From Stramonita haemastoma (lineage: Eukaryota; Mollusca; Gastropoda; Neogastropoda; Muricidae): 64,000 nt of DNA. The notes beneath the pieces are model-generated. The model made no database searches. It was not told the DNA's origin and saw only the letters and a program-made list of their open reading frames with translations. The stretch is taken from assembly GCA_030674155.1 (NCBI GenBank), contig CM060317.1, positions 46,062,145 to 46,126,144 on the forward strand, in the 5' to 3' direction. Positions 48,341 through 61,658 of this stretch are shown here, in pieces. Positions within the stretch are counted from its first letter, which is position 1; each line of letters opens with the position of its first letter. A program made the position numbers and the translations under genes.

Positions 48341-48599
48341 AATAACAGGGAACTGAAGGGGCTTGAAATCTGAACAAACGCTGGTTCCAAAGAAAGTCTC
48401 TTCCAAACCGACAACAAGCAGTAAGGACAAAGCTCAAGATAAGCAGATCAAGGATCCCACCCTCCATGCCAACCTGCCCCCTTTTCTCATTCTTTTCTTT
48501 TTAAATCATGGCAACTGGACTACATATAATACTAAAATCTCACCATTGGGGAACTTTGGAGCTCTAGCTGAGGAACAGATGTATAAGATGACCAAAAAA

Positions 48600-51500
48600 A
48601 GCCACAATAATGCTTCTTACATAAGAAATAATTTATGATGTAAGCAAAAATGTAGAAATCTACTGAAAATAGATATTACCCAACCCTTTCCCCAAAAAAG
48701 TCAATATACATATTCTGGAAACAGTTAAAAACATGCAAATTAAACAAGGCAATTTCCAAAATATGAAAAAGTGACAAAACAAATATTGTCCGTAAAGCAG
48801 AAATTCATCGTGCCTGCATTTCTAGAAGCATCCAAACCATTTCATTCTATCTATGTATTTACAAGGAGCGGTGATGTCATAGCAGTAAAAAAACACACTA
48901 AAGTACTACACACAAATGTACATTTCAACATAATTCCAAAACTCTTCTGCAAATCAATGTAAGGCAACCATTATGCATTAGAATGAAATAAATTCTACTC
49001 ACCAGGTTACTCGGCATGGAATGGGAATGAGTCAATGAAAATATCTATACTAATCAGCTTTCTCTCTCTCTTTCTTTCTCAGTCCTCTGACAAATAACAT
49101 GTATCTTTTCATACAAAACATTTGTATCTCTCAGTCCCATTTCCAAACAAACAATATAAATTAAAAAAACAAGCAGAGCCCGAGCATCACAAGCAAAAAC
49201 TCAATATAAGTGTCATCTTACATATTTCACAAATACAACCCTGAGAAACGGTATTGATGAATGGCTTGTTCTCATATGCTGCCAAAAAAAAAAAAAATCA
49301 TCACTCCAACTTAAATTCTTATGACTCATTATCATGAGGAATCATTCTACTCTGTTTCTGGTGTTATAGATTTGCTTTTCATTGTACAAACTGAATGCAC
49401 CATAACTACCATCTCCAGCAAGTTTGACTATGACAAAGTTGTGAGCAAACATGGTCGTTTGTACAAGTGTGTGCATTTGTTGTGTGTGTGTGTGCACTGT
49501 GAGCATACATGTACCAATCACCCAACTATGCAGATGATGAGCAGTTTTGGTGAATGGTTTTCTGAATGAATGCAACGAAGTGCCTCAATGTATACATTTG
49601 AACACAAGAATGCTCAGATAACTGACTGTGACCAATGATGCATACAGACTACCAGGGCTGAGCTTTAATGTTCATTAATTCACCAATAACCTAAACTTCA
49701 AAACAAGCCAATTCCAACTTTCAGTTCTAGTTGCTTGGGTCATGAATTGACATTTTCCCTTAGAAACAAAGCAGAACAGATTCTATAATGCACACCAACT
49801 CTTGAGAAGCTCAACACAGCAAACATGCATACAACCCACAACACTGCTGGTCAGACTTAGGAGTCCCCCACCACCCACCACCAAACATACTGGACATTCA
49901 CAAGTAACATAACTTTCCATTTCTAATCGATAGAATCTGGCTACCGGATAAAAGCAAACATCAAGCTTTCTCTGCTTCTATGGTTGGATACTTATTCTGG
50001 AGGATAAAATCTCAGCCCTGATATATGAAAGCAGATGGTCAGAAAAGTGTGAAATGGCTAATTTCTGTTCAAAATTGTAATCATAAGGAAAGCATCTATT
50101 GTAAAAGCGATGTAGTGCTGATGTGATTGAAGATGAGTGAGTACTCTGCATACCAGTGTCGAAATTCAATTCTGTGATACCTTGTACACTTCTTTTAAAT
50201 ACATCAAAAAACCACTCCCATTTTCTTTTCACCCAAACCAAAACACATGCAATCAAGACATTCTGAATTTTGGGGCTACAGGGCTCAGTAAATTGTAGAT
50301 TCTTTTTTAATTGTAGATTTGGGGAAAGTTTAAAGAGACAGTTTCATTCATTTGTATGGCACACTTAAGGTATGGAGCACTAAATGTATGATTTAAGTCT
50401 AGTCTTTGCTTTGCTCCTCGTTTCTGCCTGCCACATTGCTTTGTGACTTCAAACTGATTTTTCTCCATTTGTTTTTAACCTTTTGGACAAAGCACACAAC
50501 CATTACTCCCTAAGATTTGTTAACATCTTTATTTCATGTATTGTTGAGTTATGTATATTCAGTGCAAAAATAGTTTTTAGATTAGATGAGTGGAACTCTT
50601 TCCCATTTTGTGAATCTTAGGTTTTCTGACTAGAACCCAAGCAGACAGCTTGCAGTCAAATCAGGGTTTACACACTCCGCAGACACAATACATGAAAACC
50701 ATGATAAATTAGGCTTTCTAATGAAATCTTTTACCAAAAAAAAACCCCAAACAAATGACAAGGAAATCTGGCATTCTTACCAATACAGTCCAGCAAACAA
50801 ATCCTGTATATGTTTTCACTTTAAAGCACACCTTGCATTGTCCATAGTTCTACTTGGAAAATTGAAAATGAACAAACCTACTGACATACTTTGACAGCAG
50901 TAACACTTTGTTTCACACACACACACCCCAAAAAAACCAAGACATATGTTATTAAAATCTGCCAATGGACATCTTATTTATTAGATTTTCAAGGAAAAAA
51001 TCCTATGGGACACCTTGCACTCAATCAGGTTTTGTTGTTGTTGGTTGCTTCTTTTATATTCCAGATACCTTAAAGCACTTGTCCTCATGTGACCATCTTA
51101 GAAAAAAGAAAATCATACAAAATCTCATGGGGTTTTTGATTCAGCTTATTTTTTTAAGGGGGGAGGGGGGCGGTATTCAGAATGCATAATGGTAAAGAGA
51201 TCAGTAAGTTAAGAACCAATACAGACCAAAACGAAAGAAAAAAACTGGCCACAAATCAACTAACAGTAAAACAAGGGGACATATCTGCCCTAGAGTTTTC
51301 TGAAAATGAAGGATACTTACATTAACTGTTACTGGACTGACTTAGCTCTATAAAAGATGTTTTGACCTCTTTACCAGGGCCCCCCCCCCCCCCCCCTCCC
51401 CCCCAAGATTTAGCCATAAAAGATGTTTAAATTCTAAGGGTGCAAAAAAAAAAAAGCCCACAACAAACCCTGTAACCATGTAGCCCCAAAATTCCATTAA

Positions 51501-52290
51501 AGTTCATTAACAAACATTGCTTTCTTCTTGAATTCACAGTGCTCTTGTTTCTCCTGTACAAATACTGTGACAAGAAAAGGTTAATTGATGCATTGCCCTT
51601 AACCCCAAAATTACATTTCATTCACAAAACATATGCTGTTCTCCTCAGTCCACCACACTTGATTCTCTGTCAAACTGCTGAATTCTTTCAATGGTGTAAC
51701 ATTCAAACAAAAAGAACAGTCTATCTTCTCTGTCCATATCGTTAAGAGGAAAAATCTGGTAAAAGTCCCTTACAGAAAAGAAAAGTTAATAACTTTTATC
51801 TGAGTCTTTTCATCCATGTTTTCACTGAACAGCAAACCAGTTTGGGTTTGGTTTTTGTTTTTTCCTACCTCCATATAAAGAAACTTCTGTTGCAGAGAAT
51901 TCTTTTTAGATGCATTAAATGCATACTAACCATAGGAACTCAAGTTTGTCATCTCATCTTAAAAAAACTTGCACACAGGCTATAACTCGCAATCTAGGAG
52001 ACTAGGAAAAAGTGCAACTGCAGACAGAATTGAACCTGGAACTTGAAGCTTCAAGCACTACTGCTAGACCACTTCCCACTACACGCATCCTGAGGAAGGG
52101 CCAGGTCATCAGCCACTGACCTCCTCATGCTTCTATTGCGGGTCAGAAAGGAAAGCATGGGGCTTTGTTTCGCAGAGAATAGATGCTAAATATCCTGCTG
52201 CCATGACTTCATAACATGTCAGACAAACGCCATCTCATAAGCTCTAACTCTGTAGAAGGAAAAATAATAATATCTGTAAGCCTGTAAAAA
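48600..52290. other. No gene recognised; probable TAPT1 3' UTR or downstream sequence
   Basis: AT-rich with no recognisable exon. Minus-strand AATAAA signals lie at 50977-50982 and 50528-50533. A degenerate tRNA-like SINE head (minus sense GTGGTCTAGCAGTAGTGC and GGTTCAATTC) sits at about 52025-52090. C-rich runs occur at 51379-51404. Confidence 0.4.
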
Positions 52291-52295
52291 AAAAA

Positions 52296-52392
52296 AGGGT
52301 AGGCGCTGCACTTGTGGCGACGCGCTCTCCCCGGGGAGAGCAGCCCGAATTTCACGCAGAGAAATCTGCTGTGACATAAAGTGGTATTAAAA
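52296..52392 (+). repeat. SINE 3' tail of a conserved mollusc family
   Basis: GGCGACGCGCTCTCCCCGGG GAGAGCAGCCCGAATTTCAC GCAGAGAAATCTGCTGTGA is a block I recognise as a conserved SINE 3' region in gastropod genomes. The head is missing. Confidence 0.7.
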
Positions 52393-52840
52393 AAAAAAAA
52401 TTTTTTTAAAAGCCTTAGGTAGTAGATCTACAAGACACTAACTCACCACAAAGTTGTGATTTTTATGGTATACAAGGTGCATATGATATAACACTGTCAT
52501 GACTAAAGCCCATTCTGTTCATTTTGTTGGTGGTGTAACACTCTGTTTCCTCTGTATTTCAAGTTCGTTCAAACTTCATCACTGAGAAGTACCAAACTTT
52601 ACAGCTACAGACCAAACAATATAATATCTTTTACACAGTTATTTTTCTCTTTGTTTTTCTCACTTCAGGTGGTTGAAAAGACTATGATAAATATCTCTTA
52701 ACTTATCAAGTTATCACAAAAAAACTCGCGTAATTTTTCTACTCTCTGACGATATCACTTTCAACTTTTGTTTGTGCTTCAAAATCATAATATCACACAC
52801 AACCCAGACACCCTTCAATCACTCACAGTTTCCTCTCCTG

Positions 52841-53422
52841 TCATTTATACTTCTTCTCATCATCGTAATCCACCACTGGCGTACCAGCTGCCTGCCTGGA
52901 GGCGTGACCAGAACCACTGTCGTCTAGAGAGCTGTGGAACTCAGAGTCACTGTCTCCACTCTCCACCTCCCACCCGTCTTGGGGGGAGAACAGTTCCACC
53001 ACCTCCCCATCCTTCACCAGACACGGCTCAGGTGACAGGATCCCTGGCTGCCTTTGCACCACAGGCTGGCTCACGGAGCACTGCCACCCCGTATCGGGAA
53101 CCTCCCCACCCACCCCAGGGTCCAGGTGTCCGGCCACAGTGTCCACAACAGTCGGTGAATCCCCGGCACTGAAGGATCTGTGAGCAGGGATGTGCCTGGG
53201 AGTGGAGTGTGTGGGTTGGAGGGCGGGGATTTCTGGGGGCTGCCTTTCTCCGAGGGGTGGCGGTCCCTGCCCGGGGCGTCCTTGGGGTGGTCCTTCTTGG
53301 CCAGGACCTGGGAGTCCACCGTGCAGGGGTTGGTCTGCCGCCCCTCCTCCTCCGCCCCCTCCAGCAGGGAGCACCCCCAGCTCAGCAGCAGGATGGAGGT
53401 CAGCACTTTGGTGGACACCAGC
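52841..53422 (-). CDS. TAPT1: TAPT1 last coding exon with long hydrophilic tail
   Basis: Acceptor GGCTGGCAG, first base completes a glycine codon, then LVSTKVLTSILLLSWGCSLL, the last membrane helix. The next ~85 codons are polar and P/S/K-rich. Around 53160 (GTGCCGGGGATT) the frame that carries the helix stays open only to 53071. A shift of one base in the G run leads to an acidic ending, DSDSEFHSSLDDSGSGHASR then DYDDEKKYK, TGA at 52841. The tail is not conserved in the family, so the shift here rests on composition only. Confidence 0.75.
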   Translation of the reverse strand, partial: AGVHQSADLHPAAELGVLPAGGGGGGGAADQPLHGGLPGPGQEGPPQGRPGQGPPPLGERQPPEIPALQPTHSTPRHIPAHRSFSAGDSPTVVDTVAGHLDPGVGGEVPDTGWQCSVSQPVVQRQPGILSPEPCLVKDGEVVELFSPQDGWEVESGDSDSEFHSSLDDSGSGHASRQAAGTPVVDYDDEKKYK

Positions 53423-56400
53423 CTGCCAGCCACCACAATATAATATATATATATATAAGAAAGAGAAAGAAATATATAAGAAAAAAGAAAAAGAAAACAA
53501 CAATTTTTTTTTGACAATACATACATGCCTCACCTCTATCAACACTTTCATCATGTATATTGCAATGAAATGATTAATGCTTTGGGACAAGGTCCTCACA
53601 AAGTCATGATGATAAAAAAAAATAATGACAGCTTAAATATCTGTTCTTACAGTAGATAAAAAGGACGGTAGGAAGGACGGTGGCAGAATGGTTAAGACGT
53701 TCGCCTGCCAATATGTAAATCGTGAGTTTCTGGGTTCGAACCCAGCCTCGCCCTTTCTTCCCAGTTTGACGAAAAAATCGAACTGAATGTCAAAGTCATT
53801 CGGATGAGACTCGAAACCGAGGCCCCGTGTGCGAATGCACGCAGAACATCTTGCGCACACGTTAAAACCCCCCCGTTCCACCTTTCGGAAGAGTAGGCCA
53901 TCGTGTGCCGGTAGGAGCGGATGACAAAATTATAACAAACCAGCATGCACACAGGTGTCGTGTTTAGACACCATCCCTGAGGAAAAATCGGGGAGTTGGA
54001 GTTGGGATCTTTGCGCCTGGTGGCAGCATGATCTGTGGCTCTGTAAGGTCAAATGCAAGCGCTTTGATTTGTCTTACAAGAGATAGCGCTATACAAATTC
54101 CATGTATAATAATAATAAAAACAAAAGGTAAGAAGTCCCATAACATATAAGGTTGCTGTGCAGCGAGGCATCAGAGACGGGAGCTTCTTCTTCTTCAGGA
54201 GCCAGCATGTTGAGGGCAGCACCCATCTCCTCTCTCCCTCGCTGCTTTACCTTTCCTGATCCTAAAGAGGGCAGGTACCCATTTACAGCAGGGTGAACTG
54301 GGGACTGTAGTGAAGCCAAGGCGCGCAAATGGTCACCCATCCACTTGGTTACCCCGATCAATGCTTCTTAAACTTAGCTTGAGCAAAGTGAGTGCTCTGA
54401 CCACTGAACAACTCCATCTCCATTACTCTAGGACATTTCAGTTAATAAAAAGCAAAAAAACATTTAAAAAGTTTTGAAAAAACAGCTGTACAACATACAA
54501 TCATGTAAACTGTATGAAGGTGCTGAACACAGAATAATACTGTATGCAATAAGAGCATATGTTATCACGACTGTCAAACAAAACTTCCTATTCATAAACA
54601 GGTCTATATATATATATTTTCTTGTGCCCCCTATTTTCTTGCAATTGCTATTACACCAACAAAATGTAAATGAGAAATGAACATTTTTATTTAAAGTTTG
54701 TTTTTTTTTAAGTATGGCAAGTAGGTAACAACTTGTGTTGTTAATAAAGTGTCAAAAGCTAGCCACATACTTGACAGATGAATATTGAAACAAAGATTAA
54801 AAAAATCAATTTCTTGCCCTTCTGTGGCTGTCATAAGTGCTATTATGTTCTCGTTCCCCCCCCCCACCCCACCCCCACCCCCCTAATTTTTGCTCTTTTT
54901 TTCCTTTTTTTAATTGAAAGTGTCCTTTTAAATTTTTTTTTGACTCTGGATTCTCTTCAAATAACAAGAAAATCTTTTGCCTTTTTTCTTCTTCTAAAAA
55001 TGAGCAAAAGGAACATGCCTGCTAAAGAGTGTGTGTATCTTCATAAGGCAAACAATGACCGGCACAGACAGACATACAAACAATGACCGGTACAGACAGA
55101 CATACAAACAATGACCGGCACAGACAGACATACAAACAATGACCGGTACAGACAGACATACAAACAATGACCGGTACAGACAGACAAACAAACAATGACC
55201 GGTACAGACAGACATACAAACAATGACCGGTACAGACAGACAGACATACAGGGCCCAGTGAGGTACCCTGAACTGACCCCAGAAAGAAGAGACCCAGCAG
55301 CAGGTAGGTGAAGGGTCCTGTCACCTGATGGACTTGCTGCACACCTGGATCAACAGGCACACCAGAGGGATGGGGGTCATCCCCAGCGTCGACACACCTG
55401 ATCCGAATAGTCTGTGTGTGCCTGAAAAAGACAGCATCTTCAAGTAGTTTCTATGTGTCTAAAAAAGAAATCATCTTCAAGTAGTTTCTATGTGCCTGAA
55501 AAAGACAGCATCTTCAAGTAGTTTCTATGTGTCTAAAAAAGAAATCATCTTCAAGTAGTTTCTATGTGCCTGAAAAAGACAGCATCTTCAAGTAGTTTCT
55601 ATGTGCCTAAAAAAGAAATCATCTTCAGGTAGTTTCTATGTGCCTAAAAAAGAAATCATCTTCAAGTAGTTTCTATGTGCCTAAAAAAGAAATCATCTTC
55701 AGGTAGTTTCTATGTGCCTAAAAAGACAGCTTCTTCAGGTAGTTTCTATGTGCCTAAAAAAGACAGCTTCTTCATGTAGTTTCTATGTGCCTAAAAAAGA
55801 AATCATCTTCAAGTAGTTTCTATGTGCCTAAAAAAGAAATCATCTTCAGGTAGTTTCTATGCGCCTAAAAAAGACAGCTTCTTCAAGTAGTTTCTATGTG
55901 CCTGAAAAACATAATATCTTCAAGTAGTTTCTATGTGCCTGAAAAACATAATATCTTCAAGTAGTTTCTATGTGCCTGAAAAAGACAGCATCTTCAAGAA
56001 GTTTCTATGTGCCTGAACAAAAGATAGTTTATAGTTTATTTTTGAAAAAACAACTTCCCTGTAGAATTCACGTAGCTCTAGATCATTTGGGACAAGTCTG
56101 TTGTTCGTAATGGGGAACTAGCAATCTTCTGCTTCCCCTTTTTTTCTTATTTTACTCTTTTGGGCGTGAGTGGGACACCAAACTGAAGAGCTGTTGGTCA
56201 GTTGACTAATTTCATTGTATTAAGAGTCCCATCGGAGTTATCCAATACAGGGACTATACCATTAACCAGCCATTATCACATCATCTCTCCCATGTCAGGC
56301 AAGTATGAGCTTCTTGTGGAATATATAACAAACTCATTTCTTGCAGACGGATTATTTACCAATTTTAAGACTTTCTAGTAGAAAATATATAAATTAATGT

Positions 56401-59400
56401 CAATATTTTCTTATGGAATATTTTCCAAACTAATTACATTCTTGTGGAAAATATACCTACATGAACTTTTTTTTATGGAATATATACAAATGTTAACATT
56501 TTCTGGTGAAATATACATACCAAAATAAATACTGCCCTGTGGAAAATATACCAATGCTAATACTTTCTAGAAGAATATACCAATATGAATATTTCATTGT
56601 GGAATATACACAAAAGTTAATTTTTTCTTGTGGGGTGACTGTTTGTAGTTTATCTGCAATGTTGCTTATTAGGGCACTACCTTGAGGAATAGGTGCAAAA
56701 GTATTATGTCATGCAAGTGAACTTCTAAGAAACAGGCAAATGTTCATGATAAAACACTGAGCACTTGTGTGATAAGTAAACAAGCCAAGTCAATCAAGTT
56801 TTTTCCCCTCTGAAATACCTAAGAAACGTTTGTTATGCAGACTGGAACCAAAGTGATCGCTTTGTGTTTTCAGTCTGTCAGCAACAATGCTTGTCTAAGC
56901 ACTTTTGGGAGTGAATAAAAAGGATGACTGTTGCATAATGAAGGGGATATGCAAGTACATGTAGCATTTGCTTTCAGCAGGCAGTAATATTTTAGATACT
57001 CAACCATATACTACATATCCACTTTTTTAAGATACTCAACTCTATACTAGATATACACTATTTTAGATATTCAACAATATACTAGATATCCACTATTTTA
57101 GATACTCAACAATATACTAGATATCCACTATTTTAACACTCAACTATATACTACACATCCAAAAGTTGATGAAGATGTTTCGTTTGTTTGTTTGGGGCTT
57201 TTTTCTGTACACTGTTTCTTACAAACAAATCAGATAGCAACATGCTTCTTCTCATCTTGTCTCCATTATCAATATGGTTTTGATGCTGGAACTATCATGT
57301 ACAGCTATGATTAAACTGCTCTTTAACCCTCTTGCATTCAGATCTCTGAACACAAACTGCCCCTAGATTTCGCATTTCATCACGAAATCAGGTCAGGCAC
57401 ACATGTTTCGCTGGCCTTTTCCTCCTTCCAAGTACATACCAGCAGCTATTATTACTTCCAGACACTCAACAGGGTTTCTCCTTCTAGCCTGATAAAGCTT
57501 GACATGTGGTAGCAATTAATGATGATCACATGTGATGGAAATCTACTGTGTGTAAATCCCAGCAAATCTGGATCGGGACTTAGGGGGTTAATTATTCAAT
57601 CCCAGCAAATCCCAGTTTGGGACTAAGAGGGTTAAAGAGAATCAACTTACACATTTTTCTTGGCTGGTCAGAATATCCTGGGCCAAGTTGATTTTAAAAG
57701 TTTGGTATGTCTGAAAAAAAGAAGACAATCATGTTACAAAAAGTAAAGACAATATTCAAACATCCCATCAATAAAGACAAAAAAAGAGAAAAATAACAAA
57801 TCTTCCAAATTTTCACTTAAACATTAAAACCAAGAACAATGTATGACAGGCAAAAGCTTTGGTAAAGGGCGACCCAAAGGAGATTTTCTTCTAAAGACAA
57901 TGAAAAGCAGAAAGGTTAAATCAAGATGAATACATCAAGGTCTGACAAGAAAAATAACGATGACTATTTCGTTCCTCTCTCTCTCTTGTTATATTTGTTC
58001 AAGATTTTTTTTTTAAGTCTGCAATTCAACAGCAGCTGGGAGAGTAATCATGCTACTGTTACAAATAATACACTACATGAAACTGATGACTACAAAACAC
58101 TGATTCTTCACTTATATAAATCAAGCTTCCTTTTCTATTTCTAACCAGAAAGTTATACATAATTTTTTCTGTGTATTCAGCACATTGCTGAATAGTTATA
58201 CATTCTAATTATTTTGTTCATAAGGTAGAGCTCCAAGATTCACAACTGGTGAGATTTGCACATGCGACTGTTTGTACCCACCATTAAGTGAAGGTAGCAG
58301 CATCCCAACTTTGGGATGATGTCTAAACACAATACCTGTGTGAGTATGCTTTCTTTTTTATATTTTGTTATTTGTTCCTACCAGCACAAAATGGCTTACT
58401 CTTACAAAAGGCGGAACAGGATTTTAATGTGTCCACAAGATGTTCTGCATGCGTTTCCACATGGGCTTTGGTTTATAAGCCTCATCCGAACGACTTTTGA
58501 GGGAGTCGAGTCAGTGCTAATGTTAACTCCAGGTTAAATTCCTTAAAACAGGTGCCTCCGTGGTGGCTTTAATCCCAGGTTGTCAGATCATGGCACTATG
58601 CTCTAACCACAAGGCTTCCCCCCCCCCCCCCCCCATATTATATTCTGATAAATTAATATGGTGTGTTTTCCACTTGCACCATGTTAAAAACAAAAAAACT
58701 TTTTGATACTTCAAACATCATTCTAAAATGACTTTCTCTACGTCTCAACGCAAAAATAAAAACAGTTACATGTCATCAAAATTGTACAGACTTCAAGACC
58801 AAAATCAGGACCATGCTGCTGAAGGAAACACACAACAACACACACCCCCCACCCCCTCTCCCCCACCCCCTCCTACCCCCCATCCCTTCACCCCTCACCC
58901 CCCACCCAACATAACATTCCCCCCACCCACCCCATCCCCCCACCACGTCCCCCCCCCACCCCATCCCCCCCCCCCCCCCCCCCACCTCACTCCCCGACAA
59001 TCCAACCCAAAGCGTTGTTCCCGCTTACTTCAGAGGAGATTTCATTGAACTTGGTGATGAAGGCATGCTTCACCCAGTCTACCACCACCTCAGCAAACCC
59101 CACGTACAGCGTGTCCTGAAGAATCGCCCACATCTGGTCTGAAACAGCACACCCACAAACCTAAACTCCTGGCTGTTCAGGTGTCACAAGTATGTAAACA
59201 TTGCATCCACCATTTAATCCACACACATACATATACAGACACAGACACAGACATGCACACACACGGACGCGCGCACACGCACGTGTGCGCACACAACACA
59301 CACATTTTCTTACATACTGCCACTCAAAATGTATGCACGCATACACACACATACACACACACGCATGCACGCACACGCACACACACACTTTTCTTACATA

Positions 59401-59592
59401 CTGCCATATAATTCAAAATGTAATGCAAACAGACACACAAAGACACACAGACACAGACACACACACAACACACACTCACACACACACACACACTCACACA
59501 CAACACAACACACACAACACAACACAACACACACAACACACATACACACACAACACACACACACACCACTCACTCACTCACTCACTCACTCA

Positions 59593-59626
<34 letters not shown>

Positions 59627-59639
59627 AACTCACTCACTC

Positions 59640-59730
<91 letters not shown>

Positions 59731-61598
59731 ACACACACACACCACTGTCATTCAGATCCCCTGTTCAAAGATTACCTACCAGTGTTCCACTGGAACTCGG
59801 TCATGTTGCGCACAAAGACGACAAAGAGCAGGACGGAATAATGAAAGCGCTCCTTCACGTCGCTGCAGGAGATCTGCTGGAGGTTGTTCCGATCCATCCG
59901 TTTGAATAAGCTGCCTTTGATCTCCACAAACTGCACTCATCAGGTAAAAACATAATAATGATGAATTAATTTTGAAACCGGAACGAAACCAAACAACACG
60001 AATGAACAGAAAATAATGAAAATGTAACAATATAATGAAAATGTCAACAAGCCAAAAAAAAAAATAATAATAACCTTATGTTACTAATACAACAGTCTCA
60101 TTTAAACATAAATCAATAGGTCACTAAAACAAGATGGCTGTCAGGGGAGATAAGAGAGACGTCTTGGTCAACCGTTTTCTGCAGGCAGATCTCTCTTCCA
60201 CCTTTTGCATAAACACAGCCATGCCAATGATAGTGTTCCAACATGCGCCTTCAAACTCAAAGTTCCTCTGTAGTCGGAGTATGGCTGCCTATATGGCGAG
60301 GTACTTGAAAATAGTCATACACGCAAACTTCTCATTCAGTGTGCAATTGCAATCTCACAGTGATTCCCAAGTGGGATAAGTGAGTCAGAGAGCATATTCT
60401 GGGTGACCCCCCAGAGTGTTAAGCTGGGGAACAACAACAACAACAACAACAAACTCAAAGTATTACAATCAAAACACACATTTTCTGAACGTCTTTCGTT
60501 TTCGTTAAATTTGGAATAAGTTTATAATGAAGAAAGGTTGGCTTTAACCCAGCCACTGTATGGACATGTCCAATGATAACAATACAGCCTGATTTCCTCC
60601 TTTTGTTTTATTTTTAATCTCTTCTTGTTACTACTGTTTATAAGAAAGAAAGACAAACTGATGACACAGAGTACAATAATGATAATGACAATGACAATGG
60701 CTATACAAAAATGATGGCTCACATTATTAAAAATCATGATAGAAAGAAAGACAAACTGACAACACAGAGTACAATAACGATAATGAGAATAGCTATACAA
60801 AAATGATGGCTCACATTATTAGAAATCATGACAGAAAGAAAGACAAACTGATGACACAGAGTACAATAATGATAATGATAATGACAATGGCTTGCACAAA
60901 AATGATGGCTCAGATAATTAGAAATCATGGTAAAAAGAAAGACAAACTAATGACACTGAGATGTTCAATTATGATAATGACAATGACAATGGCATAGATA
61001 CAAAAATGATGGCTCACATTGTTAGAAATCATGATGGTGAGGAGAGCCTTGTTGTGAGAGTTGAAGGCCACGTTCAGTACTGTGGCCTGACCCAGAATCA
61101 GCACAGTGTGAATCACTGGCCTCCAGTCAAGAAATTCATTCACATCAAACATGGCAGTGACACCCACACACACACACACACACACCAACACACCCACCCA
61201 CACCCACCCACACACACACACACCAACACACCCACCCACACCCACACCCACACACAGGCGGATGGGATAGCCTAGTGGTCAGAACATTGCACTCGCAATT
61301 TGACGACCCAGGTTCGATTCCCGTTCGTGGACATTTTTCTCCTGGAGTTAACATCAGTGCTGACTCCCCCAAAGTCCTTAAGATGAGACTATAAACTGAG
61401 GCCCTGTGTGTGAATACACGCAGAACATCTTGCGCACACGTTAAATCCTGTTCCGCTTTTCGTAAGAGTAGGCCATCATGTGCCAGTGGGAACAGATGGC
61501 ATTTACAAAACTGTATACACATGGGTACTGGATGTAAAACAGCACAAGAGTGCTTATCCCATTATCCTCAATATAAAAGAATAAAATGAATAAATAAA

Positions 61599-61658
<60 letters not shown>

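Noticed and set aside
52841..53599. 252-codon minus-strand frame taken as a separate gene
   Set aside because: Its 5' part reads out of frame through the TAPT1 last membrane helix and intron; only its acidic C-terminal part is plausible, as the TAPT1 tail after a one-base shift.
54994..55360. Minus-strand frame of CTGHCLYVCLYRSLF-type repeats joined to TAPT1-like residues
   Set aside because: The repeat part is the 28 bp minisatellite read past the TAPT1 donor; only the segment before the GTCAGT donor is coding.
52841..55421. TAPT1 as a pseudogene because of frame shifts
   Set aside because: All other TAPT1 exons, phases and splice sites are intact, and NCAPH shows the same kind of single-base gap, so sequence error is simpler.
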